Positions 27,729-37,660 are shown, numbered from the stretch's first letter. The stretch: DNA of 64,000 bases from Paenirhizobium naphthalenivorans (GCF_007992095.1 NZ_BJZP01000011.1:82787-146786); one strand, 5' to 3'. Notes: a model not told the origin generated them from the letters alone. Translations and numbers: made by a program.

Positions 27729-28567
27729 TGATAATGCCCCCCTCCTCTCCTGTGGCGATCAAGCCGACGGCGCCATCTCGATCGCACGAAATGCTGCTGA
27801 AAATCGTCGTGCCGATCCTCGTAGTCTTCGTCCTGCTCGCGGCATGGCAAATCGGCGTCGTCGTTTCGGGCGTTCCGCAATACATCCTGCCGAGCCCGGT
27901 GGCAGCGGGGGCCGCGCTCATCAAGGACTGGGGCACGCTTGCCCCCGCGCTTTGGGTGACGACCAAGATCACGCTCGCCTCGCTCGCGCTCGCGCTGATC
28001 GGCGGTGTCGGCATCGCTGTTTTCCTCGTCCAGTCGCGCTGGATCGAACTGGCCTTCTATCCGATCACCGTCATCCTACAGGTGACGCCGATCGTCGCCA
28101 TCGCCCCGCTGATCCTGATCTATGCGCCGTCCACCCAGGTCGCGCTTCTGATCTGCGCCTTCCTCGTCGCCTTCTTCCCGATCCTGTCAAACATGGTCCA
28201 GGGATTGAAGAGCGTCGACCACAACCTGTTGAACCTCTTCGACCTTTACGGCGCATCGAGGCTCCAGACACTGCTTTATCTCAAGCTCCCGGCCTCGCTG
28301 CCCTACTTCATGACGGGCCTGAGGATCGGCGGCGGGCTCGCCCTGATCGCGGCCGTGGTGGCAGAATTCGCCGCGGGCTCGGCGGGTGCTGGCTCCGGTC
28401 TCGCCTTCCGCCTGCTCGAGGCGCAATACCGTCTCAACATCCCGCGCCTCTTCGCCGCCCTCTTCCTGCTGTCTTGCCTTGGCGTCCTGATCTTCGCGAT
28501 CACCTCGTTCATTTCCTGGCTGGCTCTGCATCGCTGGCATGAAAGCAGCATCAAGAGAGAGAACTGA
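27728..28567 (+). CDS. ABC transporter permease (SsuC/TauC/ThiX-like)
   Basis: A 279-residue inner-membrane protein with about six membrane segments and the ATPase-docking EAA loop FDLYGASRLQTLLYLKLPASLPYF. It belongs to the BPD_transp_1 family that works as a homodimer with the preceding ATPase. Start and stop overlap both neighbours by one base (ATGA), so ATPase, permease and deaminase form one translation unit. Confidence 0.92.
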   Translation: MIMPPSSPVAIKPTAPSRSHEMLLKIVVPILVVFVLLAAWQIGVVVSGVPQYILPSPVAAGAALIKDWGTLAPALWVTTKITLASLALALIGGVGIAVFLVQSRWIELAFYPITVILQVTPIVAIAPLILIYAPSTQVALLICAFLVAFFPILSNMVQGLKSVDHNLLNLFDLYGASRLQTLLYLKLPASLPYFMTGLRIGGGLALIAAVVAEFAAGSAGAGSGLAFRLLEAQYRLNIPRLFAALFLLSCLGVLIFAITSFISWLALHRWHESSIKREN

Positions 28568-29883
28568 TGTCTAATCCCGCATCTACACTGCCCGATGCCG
28601 CGCGCTATGTGCTGACCAATGCCACCCTGCCGGCCATTGCCGTTGACGGTTTTGCTGGTACGGCCGGTTCTGAAGGTCTGATCCATGCCGATCTCGTCAT
28701 CGCCGACGGCAAGATCGAGGCCGTATTGCCCGCCGGCACCGCGCCCGGCGATCTGCCGGCGGCCGATCTCGATCAGGGCATGGTGTGGCCGTGCTTCGCC
28801 GACATGCACACGCATCTCGACAAGGGTCACATCTGGGACCGCCGTCCCAACCCGACGGGCGATTTTACCGGCGCCCTCGACGCCGTGCGCAACGACCGCG
28901 AGGCCCGCTGGTCGGCCGACGATGTGCGGACGCGCATGGAGTTCTCGCTGAAGACGGCCTATGCCCATGGCACCAGCCTGATCCGCACCCATCTCGACAG
29001 CCTTCCGCCGCAGCACCGCATTTCCTTCGAAGTTTTCTCCGAGATCCGCGATGCGTGGAAGGACAGGATCGCCCTTCAGGCCGTCGCCCTCTTCCCGCTC
29101 GACATGATCACCGACGACGCCTATTTCCACGACCTGACCGATGTCATCGCCGGCCATGGTGGCCTGCTCGGCGGCGTCACCTACCTGATGCCGGACCTAG
29201 AGACCCGGCTTGACCTGCTGTTCCGCACAGCCTCCGACCGCAGCCTCGACATCGATCTCCACGTCGACGAGACCCAGGATCAGGAAGTCCTGACGCTGAA
29301 GACCATTGCCGAAGCGAAAATCCGTAACGGCTATCAGGGGGCGGTCACCGTCGGCCACTGCTGCTCGCTTGCCCGCCAGAACGACGATCTCGCCAAGGCG
29401 ACGATCGACGTGGTGGCCAAGGCTGGGCTGTCGGTCGTGTCCCTGCCGATGTGCAACATGTACCTGCAAGATCGCACCACCGGCCGCACCCCGCGCTATC
29501 GCGGCGTGACCCTGTTCCACGAGCTTGCCGCCGCCGGCGTCGCCACCGCGATTTCCTCCGACAACACCCGCGACCCGTTTTACGCCTATGGCGATCTCGA
29601 CCCGGTCGAGGTCTTCCGCGAGGGCGTGCGCATCCTTCATCTCGACCATCCGCTCGATGAGGCCGCCCGCGTCGTCACACGCACGCCGGCCGACATCCTC
29701 GGACGCGCCGACCGTGGCCGCATCGCCGCCGGCCTCCCCGCCGACCTCGTGCTGTTTACGGCACGGCGCTGGAGCGAATTTCTTTCCCGTCCGCAGGCCG
29801 ACCGCATCGTGATGCGGAATGGCAAGGGCATCGACCGCAGCCTGCCGGATTATCGTGATCTTGACCCGCTGATGAAAGACTGA
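28567..29883 (+). CDS. Cytosine-deaminase-like amidohydrolase
   Basis: A 438-residue amidohydrolase of the CodA branch. Metal ligands are visible in HTHLDKGH (His81 and His83), DLHVDET, VGHCCSL and the Asp of SSDNTRDPF, and the usual TIM barrel with a flanking beta sandwich fits the length. CodA-type enzymes deaminate cytosine, isocytosine, creatinine or other N-heterocycles. The operon context with an NMT1/THI5-type transporter suggests the imported compound is a ring that this enzyme deaminates or opens. The exact substrate cannot be read from sequence. Confidence 0.9.
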   Translation: MSNPASTLPDAARYVLTNATLPAIAVDGFAGTAGSEGLIHADLVIADGKIEAVLPAGTAPGDLPAADLDQGMVWPCFADMHTHLDKGHIWDRRPNPTGDFTGALDAVRNDREARWSADDVRTRMEFSLKTAYAHGTSLIRTHLDSLPPQHRISFEVFSEIRDAWKDRIALQAVALFPLDMITDDAYFHDLTDVIAGHGGLLGGVTYLMPDLETRLDLLFRTASDRSLDIDLHVDETQDQEVLTLKTIAEAKIRNGYQGAVTVGHCCSLARQNDDLAKATIDVVAKAGLSVVSLPMCNMYLQDRTTGRTPRYRGVTLFHELAAAGVATAISSDNTRDPFYAYGDLDPVEVFREGVRILHLDHPLDEAARVVTRTPADILGRADRGRIAAGLPADLVLFTARRWSEFLSRPQADRIVMRNGKGIDRSLPDYRDLDPLMKD

Positions 29884-29885
29884 CC

Positions 29886-31292
29886 ATGGCCGACTACCAG
29901 CAGATCAAAAGCGAACTCGAAGGTATCGCCGTCGAGGACAATCCCGCACTCGTCAAGCAGAAGAGCCGCGACTTCTATTGGTATTCACCGATCCTCAAGG
30001 CGCAGCTCGACAACGTCGTGGGGGATCTCGTCGTCTCGCCGACGACGGAAGAAGAAGTGATCCGCGTACTGAAGGTCGCCTATGCCCACGGCGTCCCAGT
30101 CACCCCGCGCGGTGGCGGCACCGGCAATTACGGCCAGGCCATGCCGCTCTCCGGCGGGATCGTGCTCAACCTGATGAATATGAACAAGATCAAAGCGATC
30201 CACCCAGGTCGCGTCGTCTGTGAGCCCGGCATCATCATCTCCCAGCTCGACAAGGAGCTGAAGGAAAAATCCGGACAGGAGTTGCGCTTCCATCCTTCGA
30301 CCGCCCAGACGGCAACCGTCGCCGGCTTCATCGCCGGCGGCTCCGGCGGCGTCGGCTCGATCACCTGGGGCGGGCTGCGCGACCTTGGCAACATCCTGCG
30401 CCTGCGCGTCGTCACCATGGAAGCCGAACCGCGGGTGCTCGAACTTTCGGCCTGGGACCTGCAGAAGGTCTCTCACGCCTACGGCACCAACGGCATCATC
30501 ACCGAAGTCGAAATGCCGCTGGCGCCTGCCTACGACTGGGTCGACGTCATCGTCGGCTATGACGACTTCATGGATGCGGTGCGCTTCGCCGATGCCCTGA
30601 CCCATCGCAACGGCATCCTCCTCAAGGAAGTGGCGCCGATCGCGGCCCCCGTTCCGTACGAGTATTTCACGCGCCACAAGCCTTGGCTGAAGGAAGGCCA
30701 GTCGGTCGTCGTCCTGATGGTTGCACCCCACTCGATGGAGCCCTTCGCCGCCTATGTCGAGAAGATGAAGGGCGAGATCCGCTTCCGCTCCGACAAGGTC
30801 GAAAGCATGAAGGGTATTCCCCATGCCTATGAACTGGCATGGAACCACACGACCTTGCGCGCCCTGAAGATCGATCCGAATTTCACCTATCTGCAGGTCC
30901 AGTATCCGAGCCCGGACCATGTGGCCAAGGTTGGCAAAATGGTCGAGATCTTCGGCGACGAGGTGATCGGCCATCTCGAGTTCATCAAATTCGACGGCGC
31001 GATCCAGTGCTCTGGCTTGCCGCTGGTGCGTTATACGACCCCGGAACGGCTCGAAGAGATCATCAGGATCCACGAGGACAACGGCTGCCCGATCTTCAAT
31101 CCTCACCGTTATACGCTGGAGGAAGGCGGCATGAAACAGACGGACACCATCCAATTGGCGTTCAAGAAGGAGACCGATCCGAAGGGCTTGCTCAACCCGG
31201 GCAAGATGATCGCCTGGGACAATCCCGATTTCGACTTCACGGCCGGCAAGAACTACCTTTTCCCCGGCCTCCAGGCATTCCAGGAGGCTTGA
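29886..31292 (+). CDS. FAD-dependent oxidase, GlcD/VAO superfamily
   Basis: A 468-residue flavoprotein. The FAD_binding_4 domain (about residues 45-225) has PVTPRGGGTGNYGQA, the pyrophosphate-binding loop, and GFIAGGSGGVGSITWGGLRDLG. The C-terminal domain ends with the family pattern DPKGLLNPGKM. Family members oxidise 2-hydroxy acids such as glycolate or lactate, or alcohols. It starts three bases after the deaminase stop and is part of the same operon. It might oxidise the product of the deaminase step. Confidence 0.9.
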   Translation: MADYQQIKSELEGIAVEDNPALVKQKSRDFYWYSPILKAQLDNVVGDLVVSPTTEEEVIRVLKVAYAHGVPVTPRGGGTGNYGQAMPLSGGIVLNLMNMNKIKAIHPGRVVCEPGIIISQLDKELKEKSGQELRFHPSTAQTATVAGFIAGGSGGVGSITWGGLRDLGNILRLRVVTMEAEPRVLELSAWDLQKVSHAYGTNGIITEVEMPLAPAYDWVDVIVGYDDFMDAVRFADALTHRNGILLKEVAPIAAPVPYEYFTRHKPWLKEGQSVVVLMVAPHSMEPFAAYVEKMKGEIRFRSDKVESMKGIPHAYELAWNHTTLRALKIDPNFTYLQVQYPSPDHVAKVGKMVEIFGDEVIGHLEFIKFDGAIQCSGLPLVRYTTPERLEEIIRIHEDNGCPIFNPHRYTLEEGGMKQTDTIQLAFKKETDPKGLLNPGKMIAWDNPDFDFTAGKNYLFPGLQAFQEA

Positions 31293-31493
31293 TACCGCCA
31301 CGACAGACTGAACTTCCGAAGGTACTCCCGATCGGGGGCGGCACACCGGCCCCGACGCATGGAAACGACCATGGTGATGGCAGGCTCGGCTATGGCGGCG
31401 AGCCTCTCTTCATCGGGACAAACGGCGCGGAAAATTTTCACTCAACGCCCAGCGGCAATCCGCCATGGGCTACGATATGGAGTTTTTCTCACC

Positions 31494-32075
31494 ATGCGCG
31501 TACTTGTTTTGCACTCCCACCCCCTAGACGAAAGCTACGGTCGGGCGCTCTATCGCCAAACCTGTGAAAGCCTGATCAAAGCCGGTCACGAGGTCGACGG
31601 CTGCAATCTCTACGAAGAAGGCTTCGATCCGGTCCTTTCCGCGCATGACCGGACGATCTATCACGACTACCCCGACAACACCGTGCTGGTGAAATCCTAT
31701 GTCGAGCGACTGAAGGCGGCAGAGGGCCTGGTCATCGTCACTCCGGTGTGGAATTTCGGTTTCCCGGCCATGCTCAAGGGTTATTTTGACCGCGTCTGGG
31801 TAAAAGGCGTCTCCTTCGACCTCGAAGACGGCAAGCTGACGCCGACGCTGCGCCACATCAGAAAGCTCTCCGCAGTCATGACCTATGGCGCGACGCCCTG
31901 GCGCGCCTTCCTGGTCGGCAATCCGCCGAAAAAGATTGTCACCCGCGTGCTACGCGCCCAGATCAAGATCGGCGCCCCGGTCAAATACATGGCGCACTAC
32001 GACATGAACAACTGCACCGATGAAACGCGCGCCGCTTTCCTCGCCAAGGTGAAGCACGAGATGGAACGGTTCTGA
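31494..32075 (+). CDS. NAD(P)H oxidoreductase with flavodoxin-like fold (NQO1/KefF type)
   Basis: A 193-residue protein starting MRVLVLHSHPLDESYGRALY, the FMN/FAD phosphate loop of the quinone-reductase family, with VTPVWNFGFPAMLKGYFDRV as the second flavin-binding block. It would reduce quinones, azo or nitro compounds, or a pathway intermediate using NAD(P)H. It is separated from the FAD oxidase by about 200 bases, so membership in the operon is likely but not proven. Confidence 0.88.
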   Translation: MRVLVLHSHPLDESYGRALYRQTCESLIKAGHEVDGCNLYEEGFDPVLSAHDRTIYHDYPDNTVLVKSYVERLKAAEGLVIVTPVWNFGFPAMLKGYFDRVWVKGVSFDLEDGKLTPTLRHIRKLSAVMTYGATPWRAFLVGNPPKKIVTRVLRAQIKIGAPVKYMAHYDMNNCTDETRAAFLAKVKHEMERF

Positions 32076-32139
32076 TCCATCTCGCCCCTTGTCGGGCATC
32101 TCGTTTTCCTGCACAAAAGTTGCGGTTTATCAAAGCGAG

Positions 32140-33342
32140 ATGCCCATGGCTGCCCTGATCCCTGCCCTTCAGAACTTCATGCCGCCGCTTAGACCGCGCG
32201 ATCCGGAGGAACATCATCGGGCTGCGACCCCGCTCGAACTGCTGTTCGACCTGGTGTCAGTGATCGCGGTCGCGTCTGCCGCCGCCGGCCTGCATCACGG
32301 ACTGTCGGAGGGGCACGCTCTCGAGGCAACACTTACGTTCGGCATGGCGTTCTTTGCCATCTGGTGGGCCTGGATGAACTTCACATGGTTCGCATCCGCC
32401 TATGACAACGACGACACCACCTACCGGCTGCTGACAATGGTGATCATGGCCGGTTCCCTGATCATGGCCGAGGGAATTCCAAGCCTTTTCTCCGCTACGC
32501 CCGACTTCACCACGGTGATCATCGGCTACGTGCTGATGCGTATCGCCATGGTGGTACTTTGGCTCCGCGCCGGCTGCGCCGATACCGCCCACCGCAAAAC
32601 CGCCATCGCCTATGCGATCGGCATCGCGCTGGTTCAGCTCTACTGGGTATCCTTCATGCTGTTTCAGCCGCTCTCCAGCGGCATATCCTATGGCATGTGG
32701 GCAATCGGGGTTCTGCTTGAGATCTCCGTTCCCGCCATTGCAGAATCGCTCACCTCAAGCACGCCCTGGCATCGCCACCACATCATGGAGCGCTACGGGC
32801 TGCTCAACATCATCGTACTGGGTGAAACGCTCCTGGCAGGAACACTGGCATTGCGCGAGACGGTCGAGCATTTCGACATCATGCTGGTCCACACGGCGCT
32901 CTCCGCGCTTGTGATCGTCTTCTCCCTGTGGTGGGTGTATTTCCTGCCAGAAGAACATCTGCCAACGCGATCACTGCGTCGGGCTCTCATCTGGGGCTAT
33001 GGGCACTTCTTCATCTTCGCTTCGGGCGCGGCGATCGGCGCCGGTTTCGCGGCGCTGGTCGACATCATCACCCATCATTCCGAAATCTCGGTCCTTGCGG
33101 GAGACTATGCCGTCGCCATTCCGGTCGCTGCCTATTTCCTCAGCCTCTGGATGGTCCGGGACCGCTATATCTGCAAGGGGATTTCGATCGGCGTCCTGCC
33201 CGGTTTTGCTTTGCTGGCTCTCCTTGCTCCCGCTCTGGGCCTCGGCCTGGAAGGCGTCGCCGGAGCCGCGGCCCTGGCCGCGATTGCGCGTAGTCGCCTG
33301 CAGGCAGTGCCGGCAGGCCACTCAATACCCCAGAACAATTAG
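32140..33342 (+). CDS. LtrA-family membrane protein (low temperature requirement A)
   Basis: A 400-residue protein with about ten to eleven membrane segments. The N-terminal motif RAATPLELLFDLVSVIAVA is the LtrA hallmark, and RHHIMERYGLLNIIVLGETLL is the second conserved block. The function of the family is not established. The start is one of two close ATGs (32140 or 32146). It is downstream of the oxidoreductase by 64 bases, but I see no functional tie. Confidence 0.88.
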   Translation: MPMAALIPALQNFMPPLRPRDPEEHHRAATPLELLFDLVSVIAVASAAAGLHHGLSEGHALEATLTFGMAFFAIWWAWMNFTWFASAYDNDDTTYRLLTMVIMAGSLIMAEGIPSLFSATPDFTTVIIGYVLMRIAMVVLWLRAGCADTAHRKTAIAYAIGIALVQLYWVSFMLFQPLSSGISYGMWAIGVLLEISVPAIAESLTSSTPWHRHHIMERYGLLNIIVLGETLLAGTLALRETVEHFDIMLVHTALSALVIVFSLWWVYFLPEEHLPTRSLRRALIWGYGHFFIFASGAAIGAGFAALVDIITHHSEISVLAGDYAVAIPVAAYFLSLWMVRDRYICKGISIGVLPGFALLALLAPALGLGLEGVAGAAALAAIARSRLQAVPAGHSIPQNN

Positions 33343-33429
33343 AGCGTGGCAGTAGCAGCCGCGCGATCGTCTCGCCCGCTTGAGAGATTCAGCCCGGCGT
33401 GATCATCAAAGGAGCAGACGCCAGCGTAG

Positions 33430-33819
33430 TCAAAATACCTTCGCCGCCGTCACCTCGACCTCCACGAGGAAGTCCGCACGGGTGAAGCCTCCGACCACGA
33501 TCAGCGTCGACACTGGCTTTGGCTCGAGCGTGTAGCGATCCCGCACCGCCATGTAGGCGGAGAAATCCTCGCGTCTGGTGACGAAGCCGGAGATGCGGAC
33601 GACGTCGGCAAAGCTCATGCCCGCCTCGCCGAGGATCGCCTTGATCGCCTCGAAACATAACTCCGCCTGACCGGTCACGTCCGGCGGGATGCTGTCGTCG
33701 GGGCGGATACCGAGTTGTCCCGAGGTGACCAGCAGGCTGGCCCCAGGCGGCACGAGCAGCCCATGATTATACTGGCCGAAGGGCGGCCTGACAGATGGCG
33801 GATTGAAGACGCGTTTCAT
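33430..33819 (-). CDS. Rid-family protein, probably not a classical RidA deaminase
   Basis: A 129-residue small protein of the YjgF/YER057c/UK114 fold, with NHGLLVPPGASLLVTSGQLG and VEVEVTAAKVF at the usual places. The P-x-R motif holding the catalytic Arg of RidA imine deaminases reads PVS in PKPVSTLIVV, so imine hydrolysis is doubtful. Subfamilies lacking this Arg often sit with catabolic enzymes. The ATG at 33819 has no obvious ribosome binding site. Confidence 0.85.
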   Translation of the reverse strand: MKRVFNPPSVRPPFGQYNHGLLVPPGASLLVTSGQLGIRPDDSIPPDVTGQAELCFEAIKAILGEAGMSFADVVRISGFVTRREDFSAYMAVRDRYTLEPKPVSTLIVVGGFTRADFLVEVEVTAAKVF

Positions 33820-34000
33820 GGCAGGAGGTCTTTTTCTTGCGGAGGGGGCAAAGGAAGGCAAGCGCCAGTTAACCGGCTTTTAGCGCCTGTTTCAAGACCG
33901 TGGAATGACCACGCCCAGCTCTTGTACGTCTCAAGCAGAATCCGATTGCCTTGCCCAGGTTTTCCCATAGGCTTGCTATACGCAGAATGGAGGGCTTTCC

Positions 34001-35041
34001 GTGTCGCAAGATACCGTTCCGTGGTGGCGCTATCCGGCCTACGCCCTCGGCGTGTTCGGAAGCGAGAAGTCTTTCCGCAATAATCCCCTGCTAGGAAACC
34101 CGCGCCTCAACCAGCTCGGACTGCATCGCGAACGCGTTCGCCTTGCTGCCGCCATGACCGATTACCGTCGGCGCTTCCTCGGCCTTTCGGTCTCCGCCGA
34201 GGAACGCGCCGCCTTCGAGCGAGACGGATTCGTCATCCGCGAAAATGCGCTTCCCCGAGATATATTCGAGCGGATTCGCGATTTCCTCAAGAACGAGCCA
34301 CTGCATGCCCGCGAGATGCGACAGGGACAGACGGTCACGCGGATGATCCCGATCAATCCAGGCGTACTCGCAAAGACGCCGGAGATCGCCCACTTCAGCC
34401 GCGAACCGTCGATCACGAACCTCATCCGCTATGTCGGTGGCTTCGGCGGCGACCCGATCTATTTCGTTCAGACCATCATCGCGGAGCCGTCCATCAGGAA
34501 AATCGACCCGCAGACGGCCCTGCACGCAGATACCTTTCATTCCAGCTCCAAGGCCTGGCTGTTTCTCGAGGATGTAGGTCCCGACGACGGACCTTTCGTT
34601 TTCGTGCCCGGCAGCCACAAGCTGACTGACAAACGGCTCGGCTGGGAATACCGCCAGAGCCTGAGCGCCGTTGGCGACAAGCGTTCTCACCATGCGGCCG
34701 GCTCCTTCCGGATTATGCCGGAGAACTTGTCAGAACTCGGCGACTTCACACCAAGAAAGGTAGTGGTGCCGGCCAACACGCTCGTGGTGGCCGACACCTA
34801 CGCCTTCCACTCACGCGCCGTCAGCGACCGGCGCACGCTGCGCGTGGAACTACATGCCTATCATCGCGCCAATCCCTTCGCGCCCCTGCCCTTCTCAATC
34901 CTCCCGCTCTTTCCAGGTTTGCGCGATCGGCGCCTCGATCTCTTTCTTAGCCATGCAGACAGGCAGGCGAGACGGACCGGAAAACCGCCGGTCTGGAGCG
35001 ATGTCGGCGCCTGCACCGCCTATTCCGAGGCGCACATATAA
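34001..35041 (+). CDS. Phytanoyl-CoA dioxygenase (PhyH) family protein
   Basis: A 346-residue Fe(II)/2-oxoglutarate dioxygenase. The iron facial triad is visible as His-x-Asp in ALHADTFH and the distal His in DTYAFHSRAV. The 2-oxoglutarate-binding Arg is probably in RRTLRVELHAY. The GTG start has GGAGGG upstream. PhyH proteins hydroxylate acyl chains, ectoine, phosphonates or other small molecules; nothing here fixes the substrate. It is a single gene converging on the DadA-like gene. Confidence 0.88.
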   Translation: MSQDTVPWWRYPAYALGVFGSEKSFRNNPLLGNPRLNQLGLHRERVRLAAAMTDYRRRFLGLSVSAEERAAFERDGFVIRENALPRDIFERIRDFLKNEPLHAREMRQGQTVTRMIPINPGVLAKTPEIAHFSREPSITNLIRYVGGFGGDPIYFVQTIIAEPSIRKIDPQTALHADTFHSSSKAWLFLEDVGPDDGPFVFVPGSHKLTDKRLGWEYRQSLSAVGDKRSHHAAGSFRIMPENLSELGDFTPRKVVVPANTLVVADTYAFHSRAVSDRRTLRVELHAYHRANPFAPLPFSILPLFPGLRDRRLDLFLSHADRQARRTGKPPVWSDVGACTAYSEAHI

Positions 35042-35084
35042 CAATATGCGTGAAGGATGCTTCTCCCGTGCAGGACCCCGGAGC

Positions 35085-36371
35085 CTAGCCTTCCAGGCTA
35101 TCGAGCATGCGATACCAAGCCACCATGGCCCCGACACCGATCTGGCGTAGTGCATGGAGTGGGATCGTCCGGATCGGCGACAGGGGAAAGGGTAGCGCCG
35201 ATGGATCGCCGCTCTCGAAATAGTCGGCCAGGCGGGGTCCCAGTGCCGCCATCAACGCAATGCCTCGCCCCTGGCAGCCCGCGGCGACAACAAGCCCCTT
35301 TTCCGGCTCGTGCAAGTGCGGCAAGTGGTCGGTCGTCATGGCGACGCGACCGAACCAGCGATGCTCGATCGCCACCCCTTCGAGTTGCGGAAAAAGCCGG
35401 AGCATGGCCACCTGCAGGTGTTGCCAGTCCTTCTCACTCCTCGGCTCGCCCATCCGCCCTCGCCCACCCAGCACCAGCCGGCCGTCGGCGCTCTTGCGAT
35501 AGTAAACTAGGATGCGACGGCTGTCGGAGACGGCCTGTCCATGCGGCAGAACGGTTTCCTGTAAATCGGGGGGCAAAGGCGCGGTCGCGATCTGGAAAGA
35601 GTGCAGCGGAACCAGGCTCCTGGCCAGCCCCGGCACCAAAGCATCGGAATAGGCATTGGTGGCGACGAGCACAGAGCGCGCCATAACCGGATGCCCGGCA
35701 CTGGTCTCGACGCGCCACTCCCCCCCCTCTCGCCGCAGCCCGGTTGCCCCGACGCCGGTGGCGATCTGCGCCCCGGCTTCAGTCGCCAGACGCGCCAGCC
35801 CGAAAACGAAGGCAAGCGGGTTGATCGTCCCGGCCCGGCGATCGAGCCAGCCTCCCAGATAGCCGGTCGCGCCGGTGAGAAGCGCGATCTCCGCTCCATT
35901 CAGCAGCATCGCGTCCGCGCCGCGGACCTGCCATTGCCGGCTGCGCTGCGTGATCGCAGCCATGGCCGCATCCGTATGCGCGGCCTGAATCCAGCCGGAC
36001 CGGACATGCTCGACATCAAGCCCTTCGGTGTCGATCAGTTTGAAGACCGTGTCCGCCGCGCCTGCCGCAAAATCGATCAGTACCTCGCCCTGGCGATCAC
36101 CGAAAATCTCGAGCAAGCGCTCCGGGTCGAACTTGAGACCGGGAATGACCTGCCCGCCATTCAGCCCCGACGCTCCCTCGCCCAGACCACGCGCCTCCAT
36201 GACACGCACAGAAAGGCCCCGTAACGCCGCCGCATAGGCGGTCGAGAGGCCTTGAAAACCACCGCCGACCACCGCCAGATCGACACGCTCCGGGCCTGTA
36301 ATTGGCAAATCCGAAAAGGCCGAGCGGTCGGGCAGACGCCAGACGGGCTTCGAGAAATGCGACGGGTTCAT
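35085..36371 (-). CDS. FAD-dependent amine oxidoreductase (DadA/PuuB type)
   Basis: A 428-residue flavoprotein. The Rossmann motif VDLAVVGGGFQGLSTAYAAA is near residue 30, followed by EGASGLNGGQVIPG, which is typical of gamma-glutamylputrescine oxidase-like enzymes, and GCQGRGIALM near the C-terminus. It would oxidise an amino acid or polyamine conjugate. The ATG at 36371 (MNPSHFSKPVWRL) has AGGACG upstream and matches family starts better than 36407. Confidence 0.88.
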   Translation of the reverse strand: MNPSHFSKPVWRLPDRSAFSDLPITGPERVDLAVVGGGFQGLSTAYAAALRGLSVRVMEARGLGEGASGLNGGQVIPGLKFDPERLLEIFGDRQGEVLIDFAAGAADTVFKLIDTEGLDVEHVRSGWIQAAHTDAAMAAITQRSRQWQVRGADAMLLNGAEIALLTGATGYLGGWLDRRAGTINPLAFVFGLARLATEAGAQIATGVGATGLRREGGEWRVETSAGHPVMARSVLVATNAYSDALVPGLARSLVPLHSFQIATAPLPPDLQETVLPHGQAVSDSRRILVYYRKSADGRLVLGGRGRMGEPRSEKDWQHLQVAMLRLFPQLEGVAIEHRWFGRVAMTTDHLPHLHEPEKGLVVAAGCQGRGIALMAALGPRLADYFESGDPSALPFPLSPIRTIPLHALRQIGVGAMVAWYRMLDSLEG

Positions 36372-36471
36372 GCAAATACGTCCTGGAAAATGCCTTGAAA
36401 AAATCAAGGTGCATGCTGGACGCGGCCCTTCTGAAAATCAATAGAATTTTAGGGAGTATGCTGCGCCGCCC

Positions 36472-37185
36472 TCAACCCTGGTGACTGGAGCGCAATGGCT
36501 TTTCCGGCAGGCGCCAATCGATCGGATCCAGCCCGCGCGAGACGAGAAAATCATTCGCCTTGGAGAAATGCCGACAACCGAAAAAACCGTTATGAGCAGA
36601 CAGCGGCGACGGATGCGGCGCCGTCAGGACGAGATGCCGCTGACGATCGACGAACGCAGCCTTCTTCTGCGCATAGGCGCCCCACAGCATGAAGACGACA
36701 TTGTCGCATTCGTCATTGACCACGCGGATGACGGCATCGGTGAAACGCTCCCAGCCTCGCCCCTGATGGGCGCCAGCGCGCGCTTCCTCCACCGTCAACA
36801 CGCTGTTCAGCAGCAGCACACCCTGCTGCGCCCAGCTTTCCAGAAAGCCGTGAGCGGCGGGCGGAATGCCGAGATCGCTCTGCAGTTCCTTGTAGATATT
36901 GACCAGCGACGGGGGAACGCGCACGCCGGGTTGCACGCTGAAGCACAACCCATGCGCCTGCCCCGCGCCATGGTAAGGATCCTGGCCGAGAATGACGACA
37001 CGCACCCGATCGAGTGGCGTCAGGTCGAGGGCGCGGAAATAATCCGCTCCCTTGGGAAAGATGCGTTTGCCGGCGTGCTTTTCCGCGACGAGGAATTCCC
37101 GCAACTGCTGCATGTAAGGACTGGCGAATTCCGGCCCGAGAACTCTTTTCCAACTCTCCTCGAGACGAACATCTGACCCGCTCAT
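36472..37185 (-). CDS. ung: Uracil-DNA glycosylase, family 1
   Basis: A 237-residue enzyme with the family 1 motifs [13 protein letters not shown] (catalytic Asp) and [18 protein letters not shown] (catalytic His and DNA-intercalating loop), plus [10 protein letters not shown]. It removes uracil from DNA to start base excision repair. Length is as expected. Confidence 0.97.
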   Translation of the reverse strand: MSGSDVRLEESWKRVLGPEFASPYMQQLREFLVAEKHAGKRIFPKGADYFRALDLTPLDRVRVVILGQDPYHGAGQAHGLCFSVQPGVRVPPSLVNIYKELQSDLGIPPAAHGFLESWAQQGVLLLNSVLTVEEARAGAHQGRGWERFTDAVIRVVNDECDNVVFMLWGAYAQKKAAFVDRQRHLVLTAPHPSPLSAHNGFFGCRHFSKANDFLVSRGLDPIDWRLPEKPLRSSHQG

Positions 37186-37294
37186 TGCCGCAACATACCT
37201 TTTTTGTTTAGATGGTCAGGCCGATTGAACGGCAGCAGTCGGGACTGTCAACCCCGGCGGCGTTTGTTGCAGAGAATTCGGTGAGGAACGACGG

Positions 37295-37660
37295 GTGAAG
37301 GCACTTGCAATTCTGTGGCAACGCCATCGCCTGCTGCTCGGCGCTTTCCTCGTGACGACCCTGATCACACTCTTCTTCGCCACTCGCTTCCTTCTTTCCA
37401 TTCTCTATTGGAGCGATCCGGCCCACCGAAATCAGCCACTCGAAGGCTGGATGACAATCGGCTATGTGGCCCATTCCTACGACGTCCCGCGCGACCGCTT
37501 GATGGAGATCCTCAACCTTCAACCATCGGACAATCAGAACAAGAGGGCGCGGCCGACGCTGGAGCGGATCGCCCGCGACCAAGGCCAGTCGCTCGACGCA
37601 TTCGAAATCGACGTCAAGGCGGCAATCGCCCTGCTGCGGGCGCAAGAGCCGAGCCGATGA
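37295..37660 (+). CDS. Conserved membrane-anchored hypothetical protein
   Basis: A 121-residue protein with one membrane segment (about residues 15-38, LLGAFLVTTLITLFFATRFLL) and a helical outer part of about 80 residues containing WMTIGYVAHSYDVPRDRLMEIL. Start is GTG with GAGGA upstream. Its stop overlaps the start of the DedA gene (ATGA), so the two are coupled. The pattern in the soluble part resembles a small helix-turn-helix, but I would not assign a function. Confidence 0.8.
   Translation: MKALAILWQRHRLLLGAFLVTTLITLFFATRFLLSILYWSDPAHRNQPLEGWMTIGYVAHSYDVPRDRLMEILNLQPSDNQNKRARPTLERIARDQGQSLDAFEIDVKAAIALLRAQEPSR

Noticed and set aside
29985..31346. 453-codon minus-strand frame opposite the FAD oxidase
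   Set aside because: Shadow frame of a recognised flavoprotein.
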